Under the pieces are notes generated by a model that saw only the letters and a list, made by a program, of their open reading frames with translations, did not search any database and was not told the DNA's origin. Below, piece after piece: positions 34,659 to 43,988 of a stretch of 64,000 nucleotides of DNA. The position numbers and the translations under genes are program-made. Each line of letters opens with the position of its first letter. The stretch's first letter is position 1. Where the stretch lies: assembly GCA_963755335.1 (NCBI GenBank), contig CAVWJW010000008.1, positions 434,001-498,000 on the forward strand. The letters run 5' to 3'. This DNA is from UBA10649 sp963755335. Its GTDB lineage: Bacteria > Actinomycetota > Actinomycetes > S36-B12.

Positions 34659-35057
34659 ATGACAATGACCGACCCGATTGCGGACATGCTTGCGCGCCTG
34701 CGCAATGCGAACTCCGCCTATCACGACACCGTGTCGATGCCCCACTCGAAGATCAAGGCGAACATCGCCGAGATCCTCCAGGCCCAGGGGTACATCGCCG
34801 GCTGGCACGTCGAGGACGCCGTCGTCGGCAAGACGCTGACGCTCGACCTCAAGTACGGCCCGTCCCGCGAGCGTTCGATCGCCGGCCTGCGCCGCGTCTC
34901 GAAGCCCGGCCTTCGCGTCTACGCGAAGAGCACGGCGCTTCCGCGCGTGCTCGGCGGCCTCGGCATCGCCATCCTCTCCACGTCGGGCGGTCTTCTGACC
35001 GACCGGCAGGCCGCACAGAAGGGCGTAGGCGGGGAAGTCCTCGCTTACGTCTGGTAA
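34659..35057 (+). CDS. rpsH: 30S ribosomal protein S8
   Basis: uS8 (132 residues) binds helix 21 of 16S rRNA and in Escherichia coli represses the spc operon. It reads MTMTDPIADMLARLRNANSA and ends in AQKGVGGEVLAYVW. ATG 34665 six bases later is an equal candidate start. The 62 bases before it hold no hairpin that I can support. Confidence 0.97.
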   Translation: MTMTDPIADMLARLRNANSAYHDTVSMPHSKIKANIAEILQAQGYIAGWHVEDAVVGKTLTLDLKYGPSRERSIAGLRRVSKPGLRVYAKSTALPRVLGGLGIAILSTSGGLLTDRQAAQKGVGGEVLAYVW

Positions 35058-35069
35058 GGGGACGACGAC

Positions 35070-35606
35070 ATGTCACGCATTGGACGTCAGCCCATTCCCG
35101 TTCCGGCGGGTGTGACCTACAAGATCGACGGACGCGACATCACGATCACGGGCCCCAAGGGCACCTTGACCATGACCGTCGCCGAGCCGATCACCGTGGC
35201 CGAGGACGACGGAGTTCTCGTCGTCACGCGGCCCGACGACGAGCGCGACTCGCGCGCCCGCCACGGCCTGACTCGTACGCTCGTCTCGAACATGGTCCAG
35301 GGAGTCACCCAGGGCTACGAGAAGGGCCTGGAGATCGTCGGCACCGGCTACCGCGTCGCCGCCAAGGGAACCGACCTGGAGTTCCAGCTCGGCTTCAGCC
35401 ACCCGGTCCTCGTGAAGGCGCCGGACGGCATCTCCTTCCAGGTCGACAGCCCGGTGAAGTTCAAGGTCATCGGAATCGACAAGCAGCAGGTCGGCGAGGT
35501 CGCCGCCAACATCCGCAAGATCCGCAAGCCTGAGCCGTACAAGGGCAAGGGCGTGCGCTACGAGGGTGAAGTGGTGCGCCGCAAGGCCGGAAAGGCTGGT
35601 AAGTAA
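35070..35606 (+). CDS. rplF: 50S ribosomal protein L6
   Basis: uL6 (178 residues) lies near the sarcin-ricin loop. It opens MSRIGRQPIPVPAGVTYKID, and the second domain ends in the conserved RKPEPYKGKGVRYEGEVVRR. The stop overlaps the rplR start (TAATG). Confidence 0.98.
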   Translation: MSRIGRQPIPVPAGVTYKIDGRDITITGPKGTLTMTVAEPITVAEDDGVLVVTRPDDERDSRARHGLTRTLVSNMVQGVTQGYEKGLEIVGTGYRVAAKGTDLEFQLGFSHPVLVKAPDGISFQVDSPVKFKVIGIDKQQVGEVAANIRKIRKPEPYKGKGVRYEGEVVRRKAGKAGK

Positions 35607-35989
35607 TGACTTCCTTCGCTCCCAAGCTCGGGACGGGGACCCGCTCGTCGGTGGGTCGCTCCCGTCGTCACCTCCGGGTCCGCAAGAAGGTCTCCGGCAC
35701 CGCGATGCGTCCGCGCCTCGTGGTCACGCGCTCGGCCCGGCACATGCTGGCTCAGGTCGTCGACGACTCGCAGGGCGTGACCCTCGCGTCGGCATCGACC
35801 ATGGAGGCAGACCTGCGCGGCGAGTCGGCCGACAAGACGGCCAAGGCCCGCAAGGTCGGCGAGCTGGTCGCCGAGCGCGCGAAGAAGGCTGGCATCGAGT
35901 CCGTGGTCTTCGACCGCGGCGGCAACAAGTACCACGGTCGCGTGGCCGCTCTCGCTGAGGGCGCCCGCGAGGGTGGCCTGGCCTTCTAA
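35606..35989 (+). CDS. rplR: 50S ribosomal protein L18
   Basis: uL18 (127 residues) binds 5S rRNA with L5. The family motifs RHLRVRKKVSGTAMRPRLVV and FDRGGNKYHGRVAALAEGAREGGL are present. It follows rplF by overlap and precedes rpsE by 35 bases. Confidence 0.98.
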   Translation: MTSFAPKLGTGTRSSVGRSRRHLRVRKKVSGTAMRPRLVVTRSARHMLAQVVDDSQGVTLASASTMEADLRGESADKTAKARKVGELVAERAKKAGIESVVFDRGGNKYHGRVAALAEGAREGGLAF

Positions 35990-36024
35990 CGACGTACGAA
36001 CTTCGAAACGGAAGAGGTAACCCC

Positions 36025-36618
36025 ATGTCAGAAACGTCGCGCCGCAGTGGTGGCGCCGGCGATCGCCGGGAGCGCAAGGAGCGCGCTCCTCGCGAGGAGA
36101 AGTCCGCATACGTCGAGCGGGTCGTAGCCATCAATCGCGTTGCCAAGGTCGTCAAGGGCGGCCGTCGCTTCAGCTTCACCGCCCTCGTCATCGTCGGTGA
36201 CGGCGACGGCATGGTCGGCGTCGGCTATGGCAAGGCCAAGGAGGTGCCGGCCGCGATCGCCAAGGGCGTTGAGGAGGCCAAGAAGCACTTCTTCAAGGTC
36301 CCGCGCATCCAGGGCACCATCCCGCACCCCGTCACGGGTGAGGCGGCGGCCGGTGTCGTCATGCTTCGTCCGGCTGCTCCGGGTACCGGCGTCATCGCCG
36401 GCGGTCCGGTGCGCGCCGTGCTCGAGTGCGCCGGCGTCCACGACATCCTCAGCAAGTCGATGGGATCGGACAACGCGATCAACATCGTCCATGCCACGGT
36501 GGCGGCGCTGAAGATGCTGGAGATGCCCGAGCAGGTCGCGGCTCGTCGCGGACTCCCGCTCGAGGACGTTGCGCCCGCAGCCCTGCTGCGTGCCCGTGCT
36601 GCAGGGGTAGGTGCCTGA
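36025..36618 (+). CDS. rpsE: 30S ribosomal protein S5
   Basis: uS5 (197 residues) works in decoding fidelity and the mRNA helicase channel. After a charged N-terminal arm, the dsRBD-like domain reads VVAINRVAKVVKGGRRFSF and the second domain GVVMLRPAAPGTGVIAGGPV. The stop overlaps the rpmD start (TGATG). Confidence 0.98.
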   Translation: MSETSRRSGGAGDRRERKERAPREEKSAYVERVVAINRVAKVVKGGRRFSFTALVIVGDGDGMVGVGYGKAKEVPAAIAKGVEEAKKHFFKVPRIQGTIPHPVTGEAAAGVVMLRPAAPGTGVIAGGPVRAVLECAGVHDILSKSMGSDNAINIVHATVAALKMLEMPEQVAARRGLPLEDVAPAALLRARAAGVGA

Positions 36619-36800
36619 TGGCTCAGTTGAAGGTGACCCAGATCAAGTCCAAGATCGGTGGAACGAGCGTGCAGCGCAACACTCTGCGCTCGCTCGGCCT
36701 GCATCGCATCGGTGACACCGTGGTGAAGGAGGACCGTCCCGAGATCCGCGGGATGGTCAACGCCGTCATCCACCTCGTCAAGTTCGAGGAGGTCAACTAA
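36618..36800 (+). CDS. rpmD: 50S ribosomal protein L30
   Basis: uL30 (60 residues) reads MAQLKVTQIKSKIGGTSVQR and RSLGLHRIGDTVVKEDRPEI. The start at 36618 overlaps the rpsE stop; the longer open frame upstream is inside rpsE and is not used. Confidence 0.97.
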   Translation: MAQLKVTQIKSKIGGTSVQRNTLRSLGLHRIGDTVVKEDRPEIRGMVNAVIHLVKFEEVN

Positions 36801-36802
36801 CC

Positions 36803-37243
36803 ATGACGCTCAAGGTTCATCACCTGCGCCCGGCGCCGGGCGCCAAGACCGCGAAGACCCGCAAGGGTCGCGGCGAGGCGTCCAAGGGCAAGACCGCTGG
36901 TCGCGGCACCAAGGGCACCAGGGCCCGCAACCAGGTGGCCGCCAGCTTCGAGGGCGGGCAGATGCCTCTGCACATGCGCCTGCCCAAGCTGAAGGGCTTC
37001 AAGAACCCGGCCAAGGTCGAGTTCCAGGTCGTCAATCTGGCCATGCTGACCAAGCTGTACCCCGACGGCGGCGAGGTCACGGTCTCCGACCTCGTGGCCA
37101 AGGGCGCCGTCCGCAAGGGCCAGCCGGTCAAGGTCCTCGGTCAGGGCGACATCTCTGTCGCGGTCTCGGTGAGTGCGGATGCGTTCTCCCAGACGGCTCG
37201 TGACAAGATCGTCGCTGCGGGCGGTTCGGTCGCGGGGCTCTAA
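36803..37243 (+). CDS. rplO: 50S ribosomal protein L15
   Basis: uL15 (146 residues) stabilises the large subunit core. It reads KVHHLRPAPGAKTAKTRKGR, the Gly-rich loop RGTKGTRARNQVAASFEGGQMPLHMRLPK and ends near AFSQTARDKIVAAGGSV. It starts two bases after rpmD; secY follows after 60 bases. Confidence 0.98.
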   Translation: MTLKVHHLRPAPGAKTAKTRKGRGEASKGKTAGRGTKGTRARNQVAASFEGGQMPLHMRLPKLKGFKNPAKVEFQVVNLAMLTKLYPDGGEVTVSDLVAKGAVRKGQPVKVLGQGDISVAVSVSADAFSQTARDKIVAAGGSVAGL

Positions 37244-37303
37244 GCCCCAGCACGTCACTCGACCGAACTTCCCAGACCATCCGAGAAGCCAGCAGGAGGC
37301 ACA

Positions 37304-38603
37304 GTGCACATCAGTGCGTTCGGGGCTGCCCTGCGTACACCGGACCTTCGCAAGAAGATCTTCTTCACCCTCGGGCTGCTGGCGCTGTATCGCCTCGGCT
37401 CGGTGGTGCCGACGCCTGGCGTCGACTACTCCGCCATCCAGCGGTGTATCGACGTGGTGCAGGACAACTCGGTGTACGCGCTCATCAACCTGTTCAGCGG
37501 CGGCGCGCTGCTGCAGTTGTCCGTGTTCGCGCTGGGCATCATGCCCTACATCACCGCGAGCATCATCCTGCAGCTGCTGACCGTGGTCATCCCACGGCTG
37601 GAGACGCTGAAGGCTGATGGGCAAGCGGGCCAGGCGAAGATCACGCAGTACACCCGGTACGTGACCATCGGCCTCGCGATCCTGCAGTCCACGGCGATCC
37701 TGTCGCTGGCGCGCTCACCGGGCGCCCTGTTCAGCGGGTGTAACGAGCAGCTGATCCCGAACCAGTCGATCTGGGTCATCCTCGTCATGGTCATCACCAT
37801 GACGGCCGGCACCTGCATGATCATGTGGTTCGGCGAGCTCATCACCGAGCGCGGCGTGGGCAACGGCATGTCCGTCCTGATCTTCACGTCCATCATCGCG
37901 ACGATCCCGGCGCAGTTCGCCTCCATCTGGGGCAGCCACGGACCGTTCACGTTCACGATGACGCTCCTGGTGGGCCTGTCCATCGTGGCCTTCGTGGTGT
38001 TCGTCGAGCAGGCTCAGCGCCGCATCCCGGTCCAGTACGCCAAGCGCATGGTCGGGCGACGCATGTACGGCGGGACGTCGACGTACATCCCGCTGAAGGT
38101 GAACATGGCCGGCGTCATCCCGGTCATCTTCGCGTCGTCCTTGCTGTTCCTGCCGTCGCTGATGGTGCAGCTCACCGGCAGCCAGGCCGGCTGGGCGCAG
38201 TGGGTGTCGACCGAACCTTGGCCGCGGCACCGGCCCGTGGTACATGCTCATCTACTTCGCCCTGATCGTCTTCTTCTGCTACTTCTACGTGTCGATCACC
38301 TTCAACCCGGTTGAGGTGGCCGACAACATGAAGAAGTACGGCGGCTTCATCCCGGGCATCCGCGCCGGCAAGCCGACGGCCGAGTACCTCGACTACGTGC
38401 TCACCCGCCTGACGGCGCCCGGCTCGCTCTACCTGGGCATGATCGCCATCCTGCCGCTCTTCGCCTTCAGCTTCCTGGGCGTGGCCAACCGCTTCGTGTT
38501 CGGCGGCACCAGCCTGCTGATCATGGTCGGCGTCGGCCTTGACACCGTCAAGCAGATCGAGGCGCAGTTGCAGCAGCGCAACTACGAAGGGTTCCTTCGC
38601 TGA
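37304..38603 (+). CDS. secY: Preprotein translocase subunit SecY, one frameshift
   Basis: SecY is the pore of the Sec translocase, with ten membrane segments and the plug. GTG 37304 follows AGGAGG-like sequence (CAGGAGGCACA) and opens MHISAFGAALRTPDLRKKIF. Cytoplasmic loop motifs such as AQRRIPVQYAKRMVGRRMYGG are intact. Near 38212 one extra base (in TCGACCGAACC) shifts the frame; without it QWVSTNLGRGTGPWYMLIYF reads on and the protein is 432 residues, the normal length. Since secY is essential this is treated as an error. The stop overlaps adk (TGATG). Confidence 0.95.
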
Positions 38604-39172
38604 TGCGCCTTGTCCTCATGGGCCCTCCGGGCGCGGGCAAGGGCACCCAGGCCGTCGTCATCTCGTCCGCGCTCGGGATACCGCACATCTCGACCGGGGA
38701 TATCTTCCGTCTCAACGTCGCCGGCGGCACGTCGCTGGGGATCGAGGCGAAGCGCTACATGGATGCGGGCGAGTACGTGCCCGACGGCGTGACCAACGCG
38801 ATGGTGCGCGACCGACTCTCGCGGGACGACTGCCGGCCGGGATTCCTGCTCGACGGCTACCCGCGCACGGTGGAGCAGGTCGGCGAGCTGTCGGCGATGC
38901 TGCGCAGCTCGGGCGAGGAGCTCACTCAGGTGGTCGAGCTGACCGTCGACGTGGATGAGGTGGTCAGTCGCCTCGTCAAGCGTGCGGCCGAGCAGGGCCG
39001 CAGCGATGACACCGAGGATGTCCTTCGCCGTCGCCTCGAGGTCTACAACGAGCAGACGGCTCCGCTCACTGCCATGTACGAGGCGCAGGACCTGCTGGTG
39101 CGCGTCAATGGCATGGGTTCGATCGACGAGGTGTCCGCCAGGATCCTCGACGCACTCGGCATCGCCGCCTGA
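38603..39172 (+). CDS. adk: Adenylate kinase
   Basis: Adk (189 residues) interconverts ATP + AMP and 2 ADP. The P-loop GPPGAGKG is at residues 7-14, the AMP-binding part is STGDIFR and DGYPRTVEQ, and the LID is the short form (EQGRSDDTEDVLRRRLEVY) without a zinc motif. It starts on the secY stop and is followed by map after three bases, the common secY-adk-map order. Confidence 0.97.
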   Translation: MRLVLMGPPGAGKGTQAVVISSALGIPHISTGDIFRLNVAGGTSLGIEAKRYMDAGEYVPDGVTNAMVRDRLSRDDCRPGFLLDGYPRTVEQVGELSAMLRSSGEELTQVVELTVDVDEVVSRLVKRAAEQGRSDDTEDVLRRRLEVYNEQTAPLTAMYEAQDLLVRVNGMGSIDEVSARILDALGIAA

Positions 39173-39175
39173 CCG

Positions 39176-39973
39176 ATGTTCCGTCGCAAGAGCTCCATCG
39201 AGATCAAGAACGCCGACCAGCTGGCCGTCATGCGACAGGCGGGCCTGATCGTTGCGCGGGCGCTGGCGGCCATCGAGCAGGCCGCGGCCCCTGGCGTCAC
39301 CACCGGAGCCCTCGACGAGATCGCCCGCGACGTGCTGGCCACGCACGGGGCCACGTCGTCGTTCCTGGGCTACAAGGCACACGGGACGATCCCGTATCCC
39401 GGTGTCATCTGCGCCTCGATCAACGACGAGGTGGTGCATGGGATCCCCGGCCCACGGGCGCTGCAGGACGGCGATCTGCTGTCCGTCGACTTCGGCGCGA
39501 TCCTCGACGGCTGGAACGGTGATGCGGCCGTGACGATCCTGGTCGGAGACGTCGATCCGCCGATCGTGGCCCTGTCGAACGCCACGCGGGACTCGCTGTG
39601 GGCAGGGCTGCGTGCGGCCCGCCCGGGCGGCCGGCTCACCGATATCAGCCACGCAGTCGAGACCACACTCGTTGACGCCGGGCCGTACGGCATCGTGGCG
39701 GAGTACGGCGGACACGGCATCGGCTCGCGCATGCACATGGATCCGCACATCCTGAACTACGGGTCCCCGGGCCGCGGGCCCCATCTGGTGCCCGGGATGG
39801 CGCTGGCCATCGAGCCGATGGCTACTCTGGGCGATCCTGACGTCGGCGTGCACGACGACGGCTGGACGGTCAGCACCATCGATGGCGGGTGGGCAGCCCA
39901 CTGGGAGCACACCGTGGCGGTCACCGAGTCGGGCCCGTGGGTACTGACCGCTCTGGACGACGTCCGCCTTTAG
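39176..39973 (+). CDS. map: Methionine aminopeptidase, type I
   Basis: MetAP (265 residues) removes the N-terminal Met of new proteins. The two-metal site is complete: the Asp pair in SVDFGAILDGWNGDAAV, His in GGHGIGSRMH, Glu in MALAIEPM and Glu in HWEHTVAVTE. The His of the substrate loop is in HGIPGPR. The N-terminal zinc-finger extension of some MetAPs is absent. It starts three bases after adk; infA has its own promoter, so map may end the operon. Confidence 0.97.
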   Translation: MFRRKSSIEIKNADQLAVMRQAGLIVARALAAIEQAAAPGVTTGALDEIARDVLATHGATSSFLGYKAHGTIPYPGVICASINDEVVHGIPGPRALQDGDLLSVDFGAILDGWNGDAAVTILVGDVDPPIVALSNATRDSLWAGLRAARPGGRLTDISHAVETTLVDAGPYGIVAEYGGHGIGSRMHMDPHILNYGSPGRGPHLVPGMALAIEPMATLGDPDVGVHDDGWTVSTIDGGWAAHWEHTVAVTESGPWVLTALDDVRL

Positions 39974-40042
39974 CCGCTCGACCTTGTACTCGTCCGGATA
40001 CCGGGACATACGCCGCAGTTGGCGCTCCCCTGCCCCCGGATT

Positions 40043-40070
40043 TTGAGTGGGAAGGCCATACCCGTAGACT
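40043..40070 (+). promoter_or_regulatory. infA promoter
   Basis: TTGAGT (40043) and TAGACT (40065), separated by 16 bases, precede infA by about 110 bases and follow the map stop by 69. It probably drives infA-rpmJ-rpsM-rpsK-rpsD-rpoA-rplQ. Confidence 0.7.
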
Positions 40071-40180
40071 CTGATGGCTGGTTTCAGGCTTCCCCTCTCC
40101 TTGCCTGCCTCCACCCGGTTTCCGGGCGGTTGGCCATGGGCGCGGGCGCTTGGCCGCCACGACACACGAGAGCAGAGGTT

Positions 40181-40402
40181 ATGGGCAAGAAGGACGGCGC
40201 GATCGAGCTCGAGGGCACGATCACCGAGTCATTGCCCAATGCCATGTTCCGGGTGGAGTTGGACAACGGGCACAAGGTGCTCGCACATATCAGCGGGAAG
40301 ATGCGGATGCACTACATCCGCATCCTGCCGGACGACCGGGTCGTCGTGGAGCTGTCGCCCTATGACCTCACGCGCGGCCGCATCGTCTACCGCTACAAGT
40401 AA
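40181..40402 (+). CDS. infA: Translation initiation factor IF-1
   Basis: IF-1 (73 residues) is a single OB fold that blocks the A site during initiation. ATG 40181 opens MGKKDGAIELEGTITESLPN and continues ELDNGHKVLAHISGKMRMHYIRI; the start follows AGAGGT. The upstream open frame covers the promoter and is not coding. Confidence 0.97.
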   Translation: MGKKDGAIELEGTITESLPNAMFRVELDNGHKVLAHISGKMRMHYIRILPDDRVVVELSPYDLTRGRIVYRYK

Positions 40403-40435
40403 CCTCCCGCCGAATCGTTCACGAAAGAGTCACGC

Positions 40436-40549
40436 ATGAAGGTCCAACCGAGCGTCAAGAAGATCTGCGACAAGTGCAAGGTCATCCGTCGCCACGGCCG
40501 TGTCATGGTGATCTGCGAGAACGTTCGCCACAAGCAGCGCCAGGGCTGA
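40436..40549 (+). CDS. rpmJ: 50S ribosomal protein L36, zinc-binding form
   Basis: bL36 (37 residues) reads MKVQPSVKKICDKCKVIRRH and ends ENVRHKQRQG. Zinc ligands Cys11, Cys14, Cys27 and His32 are all present (C+ type). It lies 33 bases after infA, the usual place. The 200 bases to rpsM are GC-rich and hold no supported gene. Confidence 0.97.
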   Translation: MKVQPSVKKICDKCKVIRRHGRVMVICENVRHKQRQG

Positions 40550-40749
40550 CCAGCCTCTGACGCGGCCGCCGGGGAGACAACCCGACGTCCGAAACACGCG
40601 GCACCCGACCCCCGCCGCAGCGCCTGCGCTGCAGCGGGACGACACCCCCGGACACGAGGCCGGGGACCTGCCCCGAACAAGCCATGTCGGGCGGGCAGGA
40701 CTGGTGCCGCACCGCACACCTCGTGCATGAGAAGAAGAGAGAACGCCTT

Positions 40750-41127
40750 ATGGCACGACTAGTTGGTGTCGACCTGCCGCGCGACAAGCGCATGGCAGTG
40801 GCACTCACGTACATCTACGGTGTGGGCCGTTCACAGGCCGCCAAGGCCCTCGAGGCAACGGGCATCAGCCCGGACCTGCGCTCGAAGGACCTCACCGACG
40901 ACCAGGTTCTCGCCCTGCGCGACTGGATCGACGAGAACCTCAAGGTCGAAGGTGACCTTCGCCGCGAGGTGACCGCCGACATCCGTCGCAAGGTCGAGAT
41001 CGGCTGCTACCAGGGTCTGCGTCACCGCAAGGGGCTCCCAGTCCGTGGCCAGCGCACTCACACCAATGCCCGTACCCGCAAGGGTCCGCGCAAGACCGTC
41101 GCTGGCAAGAAGAAGGCCACTAAGTGA
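40750..41127 (+). CDS. rpsM: 30S ribosomal protein S13
   Basis: uS13 (125 residues) contacts the subunit bridge and P-site tRNA. ATG 40750 opens MARLVGVDLPRDKRMAVALT, preceded by AGAGAA; the tail LPVRGQRTHTNARTRKGPRK is typical. rpsK follows after 29 bases. Confidence 0.97.
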   Translation: MARLVGVDLPRDKRMAVALTYIYGVGRSQAAKALEATGISPDLRSKDLTDDQVLALRDWIDENLKVEGDLRREVTADIRRKVEIGCYQGLRHRKGLPVRGQRTHTNARTRKGPRKTVAGKKKATK

Positions 41128-41156
41128 GCCCCCTCGAGACTTTGGAGAACTGATTC

Positions 41157-41564
41157 ATGGCCCCCAAGACTGGCAAGGCTGCGACCGCCAAGAAGGTGCG
41201 TCGCAAGGAGAAGAAGAACGTGGCCCATGGCCACGCGCATATCAAGAGCACGTTCAACAACACCATCGTGTCGATCACCGATCCCACAGGTGCGGTGATC
41301 GCCTGGGCGAGCGCCGGGCAGGTCGGCTTCAAGGGAAGCCGCAAGTCCACGCCGTTCGCCGCGCAGCTCGCCGCTGAGGCAGCCGCTCGTCGCGCAATGG
41401 AGCACGGCATGCGCAAGGTCGACGTGTTCGTGAAGGGTCCCGGCTCCGGCCGCGAGACCGCCATCCGTTCGCTGCAGGCGACTGGGCTCGAGGTCGGATC
41501 GATCTCCGACGTCACGCCCGTGCCGCACAACGGAACCCGTCCGCCCAAGCGTCGACGCGTCTGA
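41157..41564 (+). CDS. rpsK: 30S ribosomal protein S11
   Basis: uS11 (135 residues) lies on the 30S platform. It contains AHIKSTFNNTIVSITDPTG and ends VTPVPHNGTRPPKRRRV, the conserved end. Spacing of 30 bases to rpsD keeps it in the alpha operon. Confidence 0.98.
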   Translation: MAPKTGKAATAKKVRRKEKKNVAHGHAHIKSTFNNTIVSITDPTGAVIAWASAGQVGFKGSRKSTPFAAQLAAEAAARRAMEHGMRKVDVFVKGPGSGRETAIRSLQATGLEVGSISDVTPVPHNGTRPPKRRRV

Positions 41565-41594
41565 TCGCGCGCAGAAACAAGGAGATACCAGACA

Positions 41595-42222
41595 ATGGCG
41601 CGTTATACAGCTGCCGACTGCAAGCGGTGTCGCCGCGAGAAGATGAAGCTGTTCCTCAAGGGTGCGAAGTGCGAGTCGCCGAAGTGCCCGTTCGAGAAGC
41701 GGCCCTACCCGCCCGGGCCAGCACGGCCGCGGACGCTCGAAGGACAGCGAGTACCTGCTGCAGCTTCGTGAGAAGCAGAAGGCCACCCGGATGTACGGCG
41801 TCCTCGAGAAGCAGTTCTCGAACTACTACGAGGAGGCGCAGCGTCAGTCCGGCAAGACCGGCGAGAACCTGCTCCGCATCCTCGAGACCCGCCTCGACAA
41901 CGTCGTGTTCCGGGCCGGCTTCGCCAAGTCCCGCGACATGGCTCGTCAGCTGGTCACGCACGGTCACTTCACGGTCAACGGCCGCAAGGTGAACATCCCC
42001 TCGTACCGGGTGTCGGCCAACGACATCGTCGAGGTGCGCGCGGGATCGCGTGAGATGACGCCGTTCGTGGTCGCGCACGCCGAGATCGGCGAGCGCACCG
42101 TGCCGGCGTGGCTCGAGGTGATCCCGTCGCAGATGCGGATCCTCGTCCACACGCTCCCGGTCCGCGGCAACATCGACACGCAGGTCAACGAGCAGCTGAT
42201 CGTCGAGCTGTACTCCAAGTAG
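41595..42222 (+). CDS. rpsD: 30S ribosomal protein S4 (zinc form), one frameshift
   Basis: uS4 nucleates 30S assembly. The N-terminal zinc knot Cys9, Cys12, Cys26 and Cys31 is present in MARYTAADCKRCRREKMKLF and KCESPKC. The frame breaks near 41717 in GCCCGGGCCAGC, where one base is extra; removal restores PYPPGQHGRGRSKDSEYLLQ and the S4 domain (METRL-like ILETRLDNVVFRAGFAKSR). Corrected length is 208 residues, the normal size. The protein is essential, so the break is taken as an error. Confidence 0.95.
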
Positions 42223-42296
42223 TTCGTCTTTGGCAGGCCCGAGAGGGCCGGAATCGCGACGTCAAATAGCGGTCGTCGCGGGAGGGAAGAAACAAA

Positions 42297-43313
42297 GTGC
42301 TCATTAGCCAGCGTCCCGTGCTCACCGAGGAGCCCATCAGCGAGAATCCGCTCGCGATTCGTGCTGGAGCCCCTGGAGCCCGGTTTCGGCTACACCCTGG
42401 GCAACTCGCTCGGCGCACCCTGCTGTCCTCGATCCCGGGCGCAGCCGTGACGAGCATCCGCATCGACGGCGTGCTCCACGAGTTCACGACGGTTCCCGGT
42501 GTCAAGGAGGACGTCACCGAGCTGATCCTCAACATCAAGCAGCTCGTCATCTCCTCCGAGCACGACGAGCCTGTCGTCATGTACCTGCGCAAGCAGGGTC
42601 CCGGCACGGTCACCGCGGCTGACATCCAGCCGCCGGCGGGCGTCGAGGTGCACAACCCCGACCTGCACATCGCCACCCTCAACGCGAAGGGCAAGCTCGA
42701 GATCGAGCTGGTCGTCGAGCGTGGCCGTGGCTACGTGTCGGCAGTGCTGAACAAGCAGCCCGGCCAGGAGATCGGCCGCATCCCGGTCGACTCCATCTAC
42801 AGCCCCGTGCTGAAGGTGACCTACAAGGTCGAGGCCACCCGCGTCGAGCAGCGCACCGACTTCGACAAGCTGGTGCTCGATGTCGAGACCAAGTCGTCGA
42901 TGCGTCCGCGCGATGCCGTTGCCTCCGCAGGCAAGACTCTGGTCGAGCTCTTCGGGCTGGCGCGCGAGCTGAACGTCGACGCCGAGGGCATCGACATCGG
43001 CCCGTCGCCGACCGACGCCTTCGTCGCCGAGCAGCTGTCGACTCCGATCGAGCAGCTCGACATGACGGTTCGCTCGTACAACTGCCTCAAGCGCGAGGGC
43101 ATCCACACGGTCGGCGAGCTCATCACTCGCAGCGAGGCCGACCTGCTCGACATTCGCAACTTCGGTGCGAAGTCGATCGACGAGGTCAAGGTGAAGCTCG
43201 CCAGCCTCGGACTGGCCCTGAAGGACAGCCCGCCCGGGTTCGATCCCGGCGCGGCCGTCTACTTCAACGACGATGACGACGACCTGGCCTACGCCGAGGA
43301 CGAGCAGCTCTAG
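42297..43313 (+). CDS. rpoA: RNA polymerase alpha subunit, hidden double frameshift
   Basis: RpoA (338 residues) dimerises to start RNA polymerase assembly; its C-terminal domain binds UP elements and activators (TVGELITRSEADLLDIRNFGAKSIDEVK). GTG 42297 opens MLISQRPVLTEEPISEN. The frame looks open throughout, but residues of about 18-38 (PLAIRAGAPGARFRLHPGQL) are nonsense: an extra base near 42348 and a missing base near 42410 cancel. The next frame gives NRSRFVLEPLEPGFGYTLGNSL, the conserved RpoA sequence. Any predicted protein from this locus is wrong over that stretch. It ends 45 bases before rplQ. Confidence 0.95.
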   Translation: MLISQRPVLTEEPISENPLAIRAGAPGARFRLHPGQLARRTLLSSIPGAAVTSIRIDGVLHEFTTVPGVKEDVTELILNIKQLVISSEHDEPVVMYLRKQGPGTVTAADIQPPAGVEVHNPDLHIATLNAKGKLEIELVVERGRGYVSAVLNKQPGQEIGRIPVDSIYSPVLKVTYKVEATRVEQRTDFDKLVLDVETKSSMRPRDAVASAGKTLVELFGLARELNVDAEGIDIGPSPTDAFVAEQLSTPIEQLDMTVRSYNCLKREGIHTVGELITRSEADLLDIRNFGAKSIDEVKVKLASLGLALKDSPPGFDPGAAVYFNDDDDDLAYAEDEQL

Positions 43314-43358
43314 TCGGCACCCGAACGACAAGCGTTCACGAAAGCCTGAGGAGAAAGA

Positions 43359-43986
43359 ATGCCTACGCCAACAAAGGGTCCCCGTCTCGGCGGTGGTCCG
43401 GCACACGAGCGGCTCATGCTGGCCAACCTGGCCACCGCGCTGTTCGAGCACGGTCGCATCACGACCACCGAGGCCAAGGCCAAGCGCCTGCGCCCGTTGG
43501 CCGAGCGGCTCATCACCTTCGCCAAGCGCGGTGACCTGCACGCGCGTCGTCGCGTGCTGACGGTGGTGCGCGACAAGTCCGTCGTGCACACGCTGTTCAC
43601 CGAGATCGGCCCGCAGCTACGCCGGTCGTCCGGGTGGCTACACGCGCATCACGAAGATCGGCCCGCGCAAGGGCGACAACGCCCCGATGGCCGTGATCGA
43701 GCTCGTCGAGCCGATGGCCGAGCAGGTCGTCGCCGAGGCGACTGGTGCGACCAAGCGCGCAGCGAAGGAGAAGGCGACCAAGGACGCCGCTCCGGCAGCT
43801 GTCGTCGAGACGGTGACCGACGAGGTCATCGAGGACGCCGACGGCAACGTCGTGGCCGAGGAGATCGTCGACGACGTAGCCGTTGTCGACGAGGCAGGTG
43901 ACGTCGTTGCCGAAGAGGTCGACGTCGTCGACATCGTGGCTGAGGATGCCGTCGAGGCAGCCGAGGGCGCGGTCGAGAAGGAGTAG
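43359..43986 (+). CDS. rplQ: 50S ribosomal protein L17 with acidic tail, one frameshift
   Basis: bL17 lies at the tunnel exit. MPTPTKGPRLGGGPAHERLM and LIKFAKR-like LITFAKRGDLHARR are typical. One extra base near 43617 (CAGCTACGC where CAGTACGC is expected) shifts the frame before GYTRITKIGPRKGDNAPMAV. The corrected protein has about 208 residues: some 120 of core and about 85 of acidic Ala/Val/Glu tail (EEIVDDVAVVDEAGDVVAEE), longer than in most bacteria. truA follows almost directly. Confidence 0.93.
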
Positions 43987-43988
43987 TC

